Counted from the first letter of the stretch, positions 1-9,753 are shown. The stretch: 64,000 bases of DNA from Ruminococcus sp. YE71 (GCF_900119155.1 NZ_FPIR01000009.1:62001-126000); one strand, 5' to 3'. The notes: generated from the sequence alone by a model not told the origin. Program-made: numbers and translations.

Positions 1-186
1 ATATTTTGTCAGCTCGGCCGTTCCGTCATCGAGGATCCTGTATTTGAAATCCCCCGCGATCTCCGCGTCAGCCGTGATAGCCGTCAGGTTCGAGACCGTC
101 TGCATTATCGGCAGAGCAGGCACCGCCCCCGAGACCATCGACAGCGCAGCGATGCCTGCCGTTACTCTTTTCATAACGTTTCGCAT
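1..186 (-). CDS. Secreted BspA-like leucine-rich-repeat protein, N-terminal part
   Basis: Only the first 62 codons are in the window; the gene continues past the left edge. The start ATG at 186 follows an AAGGAGGAG site five bases upstream. The protein opens with a signal peptide (Arg/Lys n-region, Ala/Val-rich core to about residue 40) and then DFKYRILDDGTAELTKY, which is the usual beginning of secreted LRR_5 (BspA-like) surface proteins of Ruminococcus and relatives. Such proteins are extracellular and thought to bind surfaces or polysaccharide. The next gene upstream (370-903) also carries LRR_5-like sequence. Family call is fair; function is unknown. Confidence 0.6.
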   Translation of the reverse strand, partial: MRNVMKRVTAGIAALSMVSGAVPALPIMQTVSNLTAITADAEIAGDFKYRILDDGTAELTKY

Positions 187-355
187 TGAAACTCCTCCTT
201 ATATAAAATGAAGTTCGCCTCATAAGGACAGTGCTATCCCGTGAGGCACGGTATATTTACCAAAAAGTCCGAAAAGGCGCATTTGGTCTGCCAGCCTTTT
301 CTATATACATTTAACAAAAGTGGCAGCTCGATTTTCAAATCTTTTGGATAAATAT

Positions 356-384
356 ATCATAACATATTATCATTGATTTGTCAA
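356..384 (-). promoter_or_regulatory. Sigma-A promoter of the left-edge LRR gene
   Basis: On the minus strand TTGACA (379-384) is followed after 17 bases by TATGAT (356-361). It overlaps the last codons of the upstream LRR gene. It would produce a leader of about 160 bases before the start at 186; the leader can form several small hairpins but I recognise no riboswitch in it. Confidence 0.6.
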
Positions 385-903
385 TATATCCCAGGATTTT
401 TTTTCGCAAAAAAATGCAGAGCCCGCGAGCTCTGCAAATGTGTTCATATATCTCTCGCCTATTTCCTCAACACTCGCGGGGATGGTGATCTTCTCAAGGG
501 AGTAGCATTCAATGAATATATAACTTGGGATGCAGTTTGCGAACGCGTTGTTGCCGATACTTTTCAGGCTCTGTTGCAGGCTGACCTCGCGGAGATATTT
601 CATATCGGCGAAGGTTTCGTGGCACTGGAAGTAAGCCGGATCAGTGTCATATCCGCAGCCGATCGAGGTGACCTGCTTGCCCTCGATAGTATCGGGGATA
701 TTCAGCAGAAAAAAAGGCCCCGTATAATAATCTATCTGAACTGTATCTTTTTCGGTTATACTGTACTTGAAAAAGCGCTCGGGCATTCCTTTTTGCCACA
801 GGACTATATTAAACATGACATATATCAAGGTAAGTACGAGTAAAACTATCAATATGATATTGCATACTCTTTTTTTCCGAATGGGTCTCTTTCCGTTTTC
901 CAT
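370..903 (-). CDS. Membrane-anchored LRR_5 (BspA-like) protein
   Basis: 177 residues. A basic N-terminus (RPIRKKR) is followed by one hydrophobic segment at about residues 14-36, so the protein is probably anchored with its body outside the cell. The rest carries BspA-type repeat signatures: LNIPDTIEGKQVTSIG, then LREVSLQQSLKSIGNNAF, then LEKITIPASVEEIG. The repeat number is low and the protein is short for the family, so it may be a small adaptor or a shortened copy. It lies just upstream of, and in the same direction as, the LRR gene at the left edge, which has its own promoter. No function can be assigned beyond the repeat family. Confidence 0.7.
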   Translation of the reverse strand: MENGKRPIRKKRVCNIILIVLLVLTLIYVMFNIVLWQKGMPERFFKYSITEKDTVQIDYYTGPFFLLNIPDTIEGKQVTSIGCGYDTDPAYFQCHETFADMKYLREVSLQQSLKSIGNNAFANCIPSYIFIECYSLEKITIPASVEEIGERYMNTFAELAGSAFFCEKKSWDILTNQ

Positions 904-1064
904 AGAATGCCTTCTTTCTTACTGTACAACACAGAAGGAATAATTGTACCACAGAAAGTCAGTAATGTCAAGTAAGATCGGCGCGAAGAATATGTTCTCT
1001 TCGGGACAGTGTCCGAACAGGAACAGTCGGCAGAGTCTGACGCGGCAATATAATAATATGAAAC

Positions 1065-1094
1065 AAAAAGAGGGTCTCCGCATCGGTGACCCTC
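1065..1094 (-). terminator. Intrinsic terminator of the CE12 esterase gene
   Basis: Minus-strand hairpin GAGGGTC (1088-1094) / GACCCTC (1070-1076) followed by five T residues, about 45 bases past the esterase stop codon. Confidence 0.7.
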
Positions 1095-1137
1095 CTGTAT
1101 ATTTTCTGTCGGAAAAACAGTGCTTCGATCCCTCAGC

Positions 1138-2706
1138 TCAATCCTCTCTCAGCCTTTCGGCGATCTTCAGATTCAGCGTTTTTGTCTCCTTGGCAGCCAT
1201 ATCTGCGATGATGGTGGCGCCCTTCGCGTTGAGGTGCGAGTTGTCGATGCCGTTCAGATTCAGATTTTTACAGTGGAGCGACGCGGTCGCAGCAGCACCG
1301 CCCTCGTTGTAAAGCTCATTATAATACGCAACGGTCTTTGCTGTCAAGTCGATGACGGGAATATTGTACTGCTTGCCAAGTGCGATGATGGCGGCAGCGT
1401 ATTTCTCATGTTCCTCATATCTCGGCATACCGACCTTGTCAGGGAAATCATCGCCGTACCGTCTTGTGATGGGCGTTACCAGCACGACCGTAGCGCCCCT
1501 TGCCTTTGCGCCCCTGATATATAAGTTCAGCAGCAACCACTCAAAAGAATACTGTCCGTCAGCATTTTTGCCTTCATCGTCAAGCGTGGAGAAATCGAGA
1601 CCCGGGTATGTTCCGTATCCGGGATACCTGGTCTCATCGACCTTTTCATCGTTGTGACCGAACTGGATGAACAGGTAATCGCCCTTGCCGATGGACTGAC
1701 GCAGCACCCTGTAGCTGTACATTTTCACATAGTTGCGGGCACTGGCGCCGCCTCTTCCAAGGTTAATGATCTTCACGCCGTTGAACTCATTTGCGAGCAT
1801 CATGCCCCAGCCAAAGACGCCTCTTTTTCTTATGTGTTCCTTTGAATAATCATAAGTGCAGATGCTGGAGTCGCCGATCACATAGACATTTCCCGAAAAC
1901 TGAAAGTCTTCCGCTTCATAATTGTGGACGACGGGCGCGGGTTCGGGTTCTACAGTGACCTCGAACGTCCTTGAATTCAGGTCGCGGACATCCCACTTGC
2001 CGTCGATCTTGGCGCATATCACCAGCTTATAGGTCTGAGCTTCCTTGAACTTGGGTGAATCAAAATATGTTCTATCTTCGGGGATGCTCTGGGTAACGAC
2101 CTTCCATCTGCCGTCAAGGTCCACGGCGATGCCGTACCGCTCTGATCCCTCGATTGCGGACCAGTTCAGTCTGAACCTGTCGTTCTCCTCGCTGAAGTCG
2201 ATGCCCGTCACAGTGGGATAAGGGCTCGCCGCCGCGTCGGGCGTTACATTGATCGCGTTCGAGTGGTCTTCGTACCATTTGCCGCCGATCAATGTGATGA
2301 CCGCGATCTTGTACTCCTTACCCGCTATCAGACGATCGAGATCGTAGGAAGTGTCCTCGGTCTTGGCGACAAACCGCCATTTGTCGTCCTCGAAAGCCAC
2401 AACAGCATACCTCTCCGCCCCTTCGACAGCATCCCATGTGATTCTGACCACCTTGATGCCGTTCTCGCTGTAGATAGTGGGTGCGGTGTATGTCTGACTG
2501 TCAGAGCCGTCACTGCCCGAACTGCTGTCATCCACGCTTACAGGATCAGCGGGCTCACAGTCGGTCTCTGACTCTTCTTCCGCGCCCGCAAGGAGATCGT
2601 TTCCCGCCGAAAGCGATCCTGCCTGAATGCCTGCGGAAATATTTCCCGTTACGGCGACAGCGACCAGCACACCCGCCGCGATATGTTTCAGAACGTTATT
2701 CCTCAT
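1138..2706 (-). CDS. Secreted SGNH/GDSL esterase, CE12-like (rhamnogalacturonan acetylesterase type), with two Fn3-like modules
   Basis: 522 residues. Signal peptide at 1-30, then an acidic Ser/Asp linker, two repeated Fn3-like modules (about 72-155 and 163-250; signature WDAVEGAERYAVVAF and WSAIEGSERYGIAVD), then an SGNH hydrolase domain from about 275. Catalytic blocks are visible: VIGDSS (nucleophile Ser), NLGRGGAS (Gly block), QFGHND (Asn block) and DNSHLNAKGA (Asp-His). This order and spacing fits carbohydrate esterase family 12, which removes acetyl groups from pectic polysaccharides. The start ATG follows AGGAGG. The same Fn3-like module occurs at the C-terminus of the 1544-residue protein at 9838-14472. 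Substrate is inferred from family only. Confidence 0.8.
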   Translation of the reverse strand: MRNNVLKHIAAGVLVAVAVTGNISAGIQAGSLSAGNDLLAGAEEESETDCEPADPVSVDDSSSGSDGSDSQTYTAPTIYSENGIKVVRITWDAVEGAERYAVVAFEDDKWRFVAKTEDTSYDLDRLIAGKEYKIAVITLIGGKWYEDHSNAINVTPDAAASPYPTVTGIDFSEENDRFRLNWSAIEGSERYGIAVDLDGRWKVVTQSIPEDRTYFDSPKFKEAQTYKLVICAKIDGKWDVRDLNSRTFEVTVEPEPAPVVHNYEAEDFQFSGNVYVIGDSSICTYDYSKEHIRKRGVFGWGMMLANEFNGVKIINLGRGGASARNYVKMYSYRVLRQSIGKGDYLFIQFGHNDEKVDETRYPGYGTYPGLDFSTLDDEGKNADGQYSFEWLLLNLYIRGAKARGATVVLVTPITRRYGDDFPDKVGMPRYEEHEKYAAAIIALGKQYNIPVIDLTAKTVAYYNELYNEGGAAATASLHCKNLNLNGIDNSHLNAKGATIIADMAAKETKTLNLKIAERLRED

Positions 2707-2842
2707 TATTGTTTTTCCTCCTAATAATAAAGTCTTTCAGGTCTGACCCCTTCGGACTTTCAAGCAAAACATTTTTAATACATTTCAATTAAAATAGGCG
2801 CGGTACGACTTTACGCACTACGCCTTTACAACATATTTATCA

Positions 2843-2898
2843 GGTGAGATGTTCCTCACCCGCAACATCATTATACCACAAATTGCAAAAATTGTCAA
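2843..2898 (-). promoter_or_regulatory. Promoter and leader hairpin of the CE12 gene
   Basis: TTGACA (2893-2898), 17-base spacer, TATAAT (2870-2875) on the minus strand. The roughly 155-base leader begins with a hairpin GGTGAG (2855-2860 read on minus) / CTCACC (2843-2848) with a six-base loop. No known riboswitch consensus was recognised in the leader. Confidence 0.65.
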
Positions 2899-2994
2899 CA
2901 GTTTTTTGATAATTTTCAGATTATTTAACAATAATTTGGCAATTTTCACAGAAACTGCGATATTCGTCATACTGCTGTTAATCGTTTCAGTTTC

Positions 2995-3201
2995 ATGTGC
3001 AATTACTCCTTTCGAGTTCAGCTCTATTATAAGTCAGAGGATAAATCAGAAGCTGAAAAGCCTGCCGAAAAGAAAAAGACCACGAGAAGAAAGTCAACGT
3101 CAAAGGCAGCAAGTAAAACACCGCCCAAAAAGACTGGCGGTAGAAAAAAGAAAAGCGATAATCCCGAAGGCACGGGAGAATCGCAGATGTCAACATTATA
3201 G
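2995..3201 (+). pseudogene. Possible 3' remnant coding a Lys/Arg-rich tail
   Basis: An open stretch ends in a very basic tail (EKKKTTRRKSTSKAASK, then PPKKTGGRKKKS) followed by an acidic end and a stop at 3199-3201. Composition like this is typical of the disordered C-terminal tails of nucleic-acid-binding or histone-H1-like proteins. There is no ribosome binding site and no domain ahead of it, and the upstream sequence overlaps the promoter region of the CE12 gene on the other strand. I read it as a stranded gene end, but it could also be a chance frame. Low confidence. Confidence 0.25.
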
Positions 3202-3600
3202 AATATAATCAACGAAAGTGGAATCAAGAAAAAGAAATCAAAAAACGTGTGATTTTGGTAGAAAAAATGGTAGAAAAAAAGTGGCATTCACGCTTATATT
3301 CTCTACCAACGCTCACTCGAAACGTAGTTAAATCGGGCAGAAACGGAAAAATTTACAATCAAACTCATATAATAGAGTAGACAAATGCACGATTTTATGG
3401 TATAACCAAACCAATTTCACACTGAGTACCACCGTGTCACACTGAGTAACACAAATAATCCGATTTCACGGGGCTTTTTGGTTGTAGAAAGGTCAAAAAC
3501 AGCGTAACAGCGCTGTTCTTATAATTCAAGCATTTTGAAGATTTTTGGTAGAAACTCGGTATAATAATGCCAATATAAATAAAGTGACAGACCAAAAGCA
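3202..3600. other. AT-rich gene-free stretch with a short direct repeat
   Basis: No convincing coding sequence in either direction. The only clear structure is a direct repeat TCACACTGAGTA at 3417-3428 and 3437-3448 (period 20 bases). Phrases such as TGGTAGAAAAAA recur (around 3257 and 3269, with a variant near 3547). This could be the decayed edge of an old insertion, but no att site or recombinase gene is visible. Confidence 0.4.
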
Positions 3601-3602
3601 TA

Positions 3603-3750
3603 GCGCTCCCCTCTCTGAAGAAAAGGGAGCGCAAGTTCTGACCGTAGAAGAGGACCGCTGGTGATCCTCGGACTGTCCGCTTTTAGTTGAAGGAATTCAA
3701 CAGAAACAGCATGGGATCAAGCGGATGCTCTCTTACGGTTATACATAGCT
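3603..3750 (-). ncRNA. Candidate structured non-coding RNA with its own promoter
   Basis: Read on the minus strand from a start near 3750, the RNA would fold into a closed multi-branch structure. The outer stem is ACCGTAAGAGAG (3728-3739) with CTCTTCTACGGT (3641-3652). The second stem pairs CCGCTTGATCC with GGATCACCAGCGG. Two inner hairpins are GTTGAA-TTCC-TTCAAC and CGGA-CAG-TCCG. A strong GCGCTCCC/GGGAGCGC hairpin (3603-3632) follows and may be the terminator, although the T-run behind it is poor. No open reading frame of interest fits. It matches no riboswitch, SRP, 6S or tmRNA consensus that I can recall. Its start site overlaps a GTTAGC-type box, so it could be a metal-regulated small RNA. 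Existence of the fold is seen; function is inference. Confidence 0.45.
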
Positions 3751-3785
3751 AACTAAAGTATAACACATCTTTCGGCTCATGTCAA
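3738..3785 (-). promoter_or_regulatory. Promoter of the candidate RNA with a GTTAGC-type box at +1
   Basis: TTGACA (3780-3785), 17-base spacer, TATACT (3757-3762) on the minus strand. The 16-bp element GTTAGC-TATG-TATAAC (3738-3753, two mismatches to the perfect palindrome GTTAGC-N4-GCTAAC) covers the expected start of transcription, the position expected for a repressor site. Confidence 0.65.
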
Positions 3786-3851
3786 GCCTTTTGCGAAAAA
3801 TCGGGGTTTAGTACATATCTGCGGCGTTTTTTCGGCGAAGATTCGGCATCG

Positions 3852-3922
3852 GTTACATACGGCTAACTATTGACAGAGATTTCGGTCTGTGATATAATCA
3901 ATATAGGTTAGTTTGCGCTAAC
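3852..3922 (+). promoter_or_regulatory. Enolase promoter flanked by two GTTAGC-type boxes
   Basis: TTGACA (3870-3875), 17 bases, TATAAT (3893-3898). One box, GTTACA-TACG-GCTAAC, is at 3852-3867, ending three bases before the -35. A second, GTTAGT-TTGC-GCTAAC, extendable to GGTTAG-N6-CTAACC, is at 3907-3922 and starts nine bases after the -10. The leader to the enolase start is about 145 bases. The arrangement suggests that enolase is under the same regulator as the metal/metallophore genes of this window. Confidence 0.7.
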
Positions 3923-4008
3923 CGCGAATAGATCATAAGCAGACCCCTTTCGGATACCTTGTGCGATAGGGCATTTGAATACTTCGGGTCTGCGCGTCAA
4001 TAATGTGA

Positions 4009-5355
<1,347 letters not shown>

Positions 5356-5378
5356 CCATATACACTTCCATTAAAAAG

Positions 5379-5420
5379 AAGTGACAGCGGCTGAGCTACG
5401 GCTGCTGTCACTTTTCTTTT
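5379..5420. terminator. Bidirectional terminator between eno and the ABC operon
   Basis: AAGTGACAGC (5379-5388) pairs with GCTGTCACTT (5404-5413); T-rich sequence follows on the plus strand and A-rich sequence precedes it, so it can serve both convergent units. Confidence 0.75.
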
Positions 5421-5447
5421 CACATCAAAACTTTTGGAACGCAGGTC

Positions 5448-7181
5448 TTACAGCTTCCAGCTGACCGCCTTTTTCCTGTCCTCCACAAATGTCCTGTAGA
5501 TGCCTTCCTGCTTCATGAGTTCATCGTGCCTGCCCTGCTGAACTATCCTGCCCTTGTCGATGACGATGATGTTGTCCGCATTTCGGACGGTCTTTAGTCT
5601 GTGGGCGATCATTATGATAGTCTTCTCCTTTGTCAGCTCATCTATCGCTTTGGTCAGCTCCGCTTCATTCTCGGGATCAACGTTTGCGGTGGCTTCGTCG
5701 AGAATGATTATCGGCGAATCCTTCATCATCGCCCTTGCGATGGATATGCGCTGTTTCTCGCCGCCCGAAAGACTTGTGCCGCCCTCGACGATGACGGTGT
5801 CATAACCGTCAGGAAGACTCATTATGAAGTCGTGGCAGCGAGCCTTCTTCGCGGCTTCGATGACCCTGTCCATGCTCGCTTCTGGACTGCCGAAACGTAT
5901 GTTGTTCGCGATGGTATCCTCGAAAAGATACACCCTCTGGAACACGAAGCTGAAATTCTTCATCAGGCTGTCAAAGCTGTAATCGCGCACGTCCTTTCCG
6001 CCGAGTGTCACCCTGCCTCCGCCAACATCCCAGAAGCGTGCGATAAGATTTGTGATAGTGGTCTTTCCGCCGCCCGATGGCCCGACTATTGCGGTAGTGG
6101 TGTTTTCGGGAATTCTCAGGTCAACACCGTCGATTATAGTCCTGTTGTCGTAAGCGAATGTCACATTTTCAAGCCCGATGTCCTTTGAAGCGGGCTCAAT
6201 GTCCTCGCCGTCAATATCCATTTCGGGGATAGCAAGTATCTCATTTGCCTGCTCAACGCATATATCAACACTGCGTATCAGCGCCGAAAATCCTGCCATA
6301 ACGTCAAGGCTTTCGTACACCATGAATGAGCTCACCATCATCATTATGCAGTAAAGCAGGCTCATACTTCCGCCGATATAGAAATACACCGACGCCGCAC
6401 ACATCACGACTCCCGTCAGCTTTGTGACTATCTCCTGCAAACCGATGTAGGGAATGACATCGTATTCCAGCCGTGTATCGCCGTACTGCTTTGCCTTTAT
6501 CGCCTTTTCCAGCTTCTTCGCACGGCTCCGCGTGAGGTTGTAGTTCTTGACCTCCGCGATGCCCTGGATGAACTCTATCACCGCCGCCACAAGGTCGCGT
6601 GCGGCTTCCTGCTGGCGGGGCGCACCCTTGCGGGTCTTTTTCTGCATGGCTGAATTTATCACCGCATACACGCCGATGCCTGCCGTGAGTATCAGCCCTA
6701 TGCGCCGATCAAAAGCGAAGATGAAAGCCGTGATAACAAACGTGGTGAGTATTCCCTGAGTGGTGAGCATTACCACTCTCGTGGCAACGTCCGAGAGGTT
6801 CTCCATGGTGTTGGTGGTGACGCTGGTGATGTGTCCGAGACTGTTGTCGTTGAAATACCCCATCGGCAGATAGCGAAGATGCTCGGCTATCTCGATGCGC
6901 TTTCCCGAACAGCAGTTATACCCCGCTTCGGTCTGTAGCATTGTCGTTTTCAGATTGATGAAAAACTGCCCCATCAGCGACGCCGCCAGTATCCCGACAG
7001 CCGTGTAAATGGTTTTGTTCGTCATGTCCTTGTCGAGTATCCCAATGACGACAACGGCTATCGCAGAGATCCTCAGAGCTGCAAATACAGCCTTCACAAC
7101 TCCGAGCGCTATTGCCGTGTACAGCTTTTTCCTGTCCTCTTTGTTGCAGAAATCAAAGAACTTTTTCAGCGTTGCAAACAT
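5448..7181 (-). CDS. ABC transporter half-molecule (permease fused to ATPase), YbtQ/IrtB-like position
   Basis: 577 residues from the ATG at 7181. That ATG shares its A with the TGA of the preceding ABC gene (TGATG) and has AAAGGAGG upstream; an earlier in-frame codon lies inside the preceding gene and is unlikely. An N-terminal six-helix exporter-fold membrane domain (about 15-310) is followed by an ATPase with Walker A GPSGGGKT, Q-loop FSFVFQ, signature LSGGEKQR, Walker B IIILDEAT and H-loop IAHRLKT. It surely pairs with the 7181-8944 product as a heterodimer. Exporter-fold heterodimers next to siderophore genes (YbtPQ, IrtAB) import ferric siderophores, while others export peptides or drugs. 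The box upstream of the operon favours a metallophore role. Transport direction is not provable from sequence. Confidence 0.8.
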   Translation of the reverse strand: MFATLKKFFDFCNKEDRKKLYTAIALGVVKAVFAALRISAIAVVVIGILDKDMTNKTIYTAVGILAASLMGQFFINLKTTMLQTEAGYNCCSGKRIEIAEHLRYLPMGYFNDNSLGHITSVTTNTMENLSDVATRVVMLTTQGILTTFVITAFIFAFDRRIGLILTAGIGVYAVINSAMQKKTRKGAPRQQEAARDLVAAVIEFIQGIAEVKNYNLTRSRAKKLEKAIKAKQYGDTRLEYDVIPYIGLQEIVTKLTGVVMCAASVYFYIGGSMSLLYCIMMMVSSFMVYESLDVMAGFSALIRSVDICVEQANEILAIPEMDIDGEDIEPASKDIGLENVTFAYDNRTIIDGVDLRIPENTTTAIVGPSGGGKTTITNLIARFWDVGGGRVTLGGKDVRDYSFDSLMKNFSFVFQRVYLFEDTIANNIRFGSPEASMDRVIEAAKKARCHDFIMSLPDGYDTVIVEGGTSLSGGEKQRISIARAMMKDSPIIILDEATANVDPENEAELTKAIDELTKEKTIIMIAHRLKTVRNADNIIVIDKGRIVQQGRHDELMKQEGIYRTFVEDRKKAVSWKL

Positions 7182-8944
7182 CACGCACCCTCCTTTACCG
7201 ATATGTGAGCTTCCCACATCTGTCTGTACAGTCCGCTCTTTTCAAGCAGTTCGGACTGTGTTCCCGAAGCCTCCACGCTGCCGTCCTTGATGACGATTAT
7301 CTGATCTGCCGACGCTATGGTGGAAAGTCTGTGGGCTATCACCAGCAGAGTTTTCCCCTGCACCAGCTTCGCGACCGAGGACTGGACCAGCGCTTCGTTT
7401 TCGGGGTCGGTGTAGGCTGTGGCTTCGTCGAGTATCACTATCGGCGCATTTTTCAGCATAGCCCTCGCGACAGAGATACGCTGTCTTTCTCCGCCCGAGA
7501 GGTGTCCGCCCGCACCGCCGACCACGGTGTCATAGCCATGTTCAAGATTCATTATGAAGTCGTGGCAGCCGCAGGCTTTTGCGGCGCCGATGACCTCGTC
7601 GTCCGTAGCTTTCGGGTCGCCCATGCGGATGTTCTCCATGATGGTCTCGTCGAACAGGTAGTTTTCCTGAGACACGTAGGCTATATATCTGTTGTACTCT
7701 TCAAGAGGGATATTTCGTATATCCACACCGCCGAGACTTATGCTTCCGCTGTTCACGTCCCAGAAGGAAGCTATCAGCTTTGCGACGGTGGACTTGCCCG
7801 AACCCGACGGACCCACCAGCGCATTCACCGTGCCCTGCTTTATCGAAATGTCGATACCGTGAAGTATCTCCTCGTCATTGTAGCCGAAGTGTACATTCTT
7901 CAGGACTATGTCCGTGCCTGCGGGCTTCTCTTTCAGCGTGTCGGGGCGGACAAGTTCCTCGCGCTCAAGTATCTCCGTCGCCTCGCCGATCACTGTCCCC
8001 ATCTTTGCGATGCCGTCCCAGTAGGATGCTATCGTCATAAAGGGCGAAACAAGTCCCAGTGAAAGGATTATCAGCATAAGCAGGTCGCTGCCCGAAACGC
8101 TGCCGTTCATATACGCCCTCGCACCGAAAGGCAGCAGTCCCAGCAGGAAGTAGGGCATTATCAGCAGCGCAAGGTTCTGCCAGACATTGCAGCGGCGCAT
8201 CCAGTCGATAAAGCAGTCGGCGCCTTCCTTTGCGGCGGTGACGAACTTCTCGTAGCTGGTCTTTGACTTGCCGAAAGCCTTTATGACCTCGATGCCGTTG
8301 ATATACTCCACGGCGGTGTCGTTTAGCTTTTTGGTCTTGTCAAGGGTGTACTGATAGCTCTCGCCGCTGCCTATCATCATGATGCCGAAAAACACCACGC
8401 CCACAGGCACGCACACAAGGGAGATAAGCGTCAGCTTAACGTCGATGGTCAGCATATAGATGATGAGCGCCACGGGCACGAATGCGTTGGAAACCACTTC
8501 GGGAACGATATGTGCAAGGGTGGTCTCGATGGAGTCAACACGCTCGCAGATGATATTCTTGTATGTTCCGCTGGACTGCGAAAGCACCGACCCGAGGGGT
8601 ATCTTCGAGAGCTTCACCGTCAGCTGCCGCCTTATGTTGGCGAGCACTTCAAAGGTCGCTGCATGGGAAAGGGTGGTGGATATGCTGTGCAGCGCCCTGC
8701 ACAACACCCAGAACAGCGCCATCATGAGCATATCCTTTTTGAAGTCGCCCATTGACGGCCTGCTGCCCTTTTCGTGGGCGGTCAGCAGCTTATCCACGAT
8801 ATCCGCCATGTAGATATACGGCATGATACCGCTCACGACCTTGCCGAACGCGAATATCACGCTTAGGATATAATTCGGCTTTTTCTGTCCCGCGAATTCC
8901 GCTACCCAGCTCAGGGTACTTCGCTTTTTCTTCGTTTGTGACAT
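7181..8944 (-). CDS. ABC transporter half-molecule (permease fused to ATPase), YbtP/IrtA-like position
   Basis: 587 residues. I take the ATG at 8944 (MSQTKKKRS) because GGTGAGG lies five bases upstream; the in-frame ATG at 8962 would place that site inside the coding region. An exporter-type membrane domain (about 15-310) is followed by an ATPase with Walker A GPSGSGKST, signature LSGGERQR, Walker B IVILDEAT and H-loop IAHRLST. It is the first gene of the two-gene ABC unit and is translationally coupled to the second. A perfect GTTAGC-TTAA-GCTAAC palindrome sits in the short gap to tetR, so the ABC pair can be controlled apart from tetR. Likely partner of the metallophore made by the 42-64 kb cluster, by inference. 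Confidence 0.8.
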   Translation of the reverse strand: MSQTKKKRSTLSWVAEFAGQKKPNYILSVIFAFGKVVSGIMPYIYMADIVDKLLTAHEKGSRPSMGDFKKDMLMMALFWVLCRALHSISTTLSHAATFEVLANIRRQLTVKLSKIPLGSVLSQSSGTYKNIICERVDSIETTLAHIVPEVVSNAFVPVALIIYMLTIDVKLTLISLVCVPVGVVFFGIMMIGSGESYQYTLDKTKKLNDTAVEYINGIEVIKAFGKSKTSYEKFVTAAKEGADCFIDWMRRCNVWQNLALLIMPYFLLGLLPFGARAYMNGSVSGSDLLMLIILSLGLVSPFMTIASYWDGIAKMGTVIGEATEILEREELVRPDTLKEKPAGTDIVLKNVHFGYNDEEILHGIDISIKQGTVNALVGPSGSGKSTVAKLIASFWDVNSGSISLGGVDIRNIPLEEYNRYIAYVSQENYLFDETIMENIRMGDPKATDDEVIGAAKACGCHDFIMNLEHGYDTVVGGAGGHLSGGERQRISVARAMLKNAPIVILDEATAYTDPENEALVQSSVAKLVQGKTLLVIAHRLSTIASADQIIVIKDGSVEASGTQSELLEKSGLYRQMWEAHISVKEGA

Positions 8945-8965
8945 ACTATCCTCACCTTTCATTTA

Positions 8966-8981
8966 GTTAGCTTAAGCTAAC
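8966..8981 (-). promoter_or_regulatory. Perfect GTTAGC-N4-GCTAAC box ahead of the ABC pair
   Basis: GTTAGCTTAAGCTAAC is a perfect 16-bp palindrome, 21 bases before the ABC start codon and 22 bases past the region encoding the tetR stop. I see no strong separate -35/-10 here, so the site may block a weak promoter or act on transcription coming from tetR. Confidence 0.7.
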
Positions 8982-9003
8982 TTGTATCCAAAAATAAACG
9001 GAG

Positions 9004-9621
9004 TCAGACTCCGAGTATCTTTTTCCAGCCTGCCGAGAAGAAGGCATCGAGCGTCTGAGCGTAGTGCATAGCTTCTTCCCGCTCAAAACCATGTATCACA
9101 GCCTCAAAAAGCGCTGATACGTTTGCGGTGACCAGCATATGAAATTCCTTTTTTGACAGCTCGTTGACCGTCATGCCGTACTGCTTCATGCGCTCGAAAT
9201 AATCAAGGGTGGTGCGCTCTTCCATCTCCGCCATATCGTGAAGAAAGCTCTCGTACTTCGTCCCCTGGGAGCAGCATATAAGCAGCCTGAACTCATTGAA
9301 ATGGTCATAGACAAAGCTCATGAGCCACTTTGTCTCGCTCTCACTGTCGTTCCAGAGCCGCCTGACGTCGCCGCATTTCATGACCTCATAGCCCCGCTCG
9401 CAGAACTCCCTGTACGTTTCGATAAGCTCATCCACAGTAGGCGAAACAAGCGCCGAGAACATATCCTCCTTGCTTGCGAAATGCCGATACAGCGCACCCA
9501 CCGTCAGCCCCACCTCAGCCGCTATCCTGCGCATGGAGGCGTTTTCAAAGCCGTATTCGAGGAACTCGTCCGTGGCGGCTTTTATTATCTTTTCGTGCAT
9601 CTGTGTTTTATCCTTCGGCAT
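9004..9621 (-). CDS. TetR-family transcriptional regulator
   Basis: 205 residues from ATG 9621 (MPKDKTQMHEK), which follows GGGGTGGGG; the longer frame to 9693 would start inside the promoter. The N-terminal helix-turn-helix is clear: IIKAATDEFLEYGFENASM, then IAAEVGLTVGALYRHFASKE. The C-terminal ligand domain is not assignable. It is transcribed in the same direction as, and just ahead of, the two ABC genes, which is the usual arrangement for a local regulator of an efflux or uptake pair. Its own promoter carries two copies of GTAAACAGTGTTTAC, a palindrome unlike the GTTAGC box, so the gene probably represses itself and is not the obvious binder of the GTTAGC boxes. Confidence 0.88.
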   Translation of the reverse strand: MPKDKTQMHEKIIKAATDEFLEYGFENASMRRIAAEVGLTVGALYRHFASKEDMFSALVSPTVDELIETYREFCERGYEVMKCGDVRRLWNDSESETKWLMSFVYDHFNEFRLLICCSQGTKYESFLHDMAEMEERTTLDYFERMKQYGMTVNELSKKEFHMLVTANVSALFEAVIHGFEREEAMHYAQTLDAFFSAGWKKILGV

Positions 9622-9638
9622 TTTGCCCCACCCCTTTT

Positions 9639-9713
9639 GTAAACACTGTTTACTCACAAGATATATGATAGCACTTATTCTCCCGCTTGTCAAGGTTAGT
9701 AAACACTGTTTAC
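9639..9713 (-). promoter_or_regulatory. tetR promoter with two identical operators
   Basis: TTGACA (9688-9693), 17 bases, TATCAT (9665-9670) on the minus strand. Identical 15-bp palindromes GTAAACACTGTTTAC lie at 9639-9653 (downstream of the start site, next to the ribosome binding site) and 9699-9713 (just upstream of the -35), centre-to-centre 60 bases. This is the classic layout of an autorepressed tetR gene. Confidence 0.8.
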
Positions 9714-9753
9714 AAAGTTTTTACAAACAGACCGCACGCCTCCCGCGATCCCC

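Noticed and set aside
3437-3634. A 65-codon minus-strand frame in the enolase upstream region
   Set aside because: Biased composition, no ribosome binding site, and it overlaps the final hairpin of the candidate RNA.
3907-3922. Rex or classical DtxR/Fur operator
   Set aside because: Rex sites have GTTAA-N4-TTAAC and DtxR boxes have half-sites one base apart; here the halves are GTTAGC with N4, which fits neither. Fur-type GATAAT repeats are absent.
9004-9621. The TetR protein as the master regulator of the GTTAGC boxes
   Set aside because: Its own promoter has a different palindrome in two copies and no perfect GTTAGC box.
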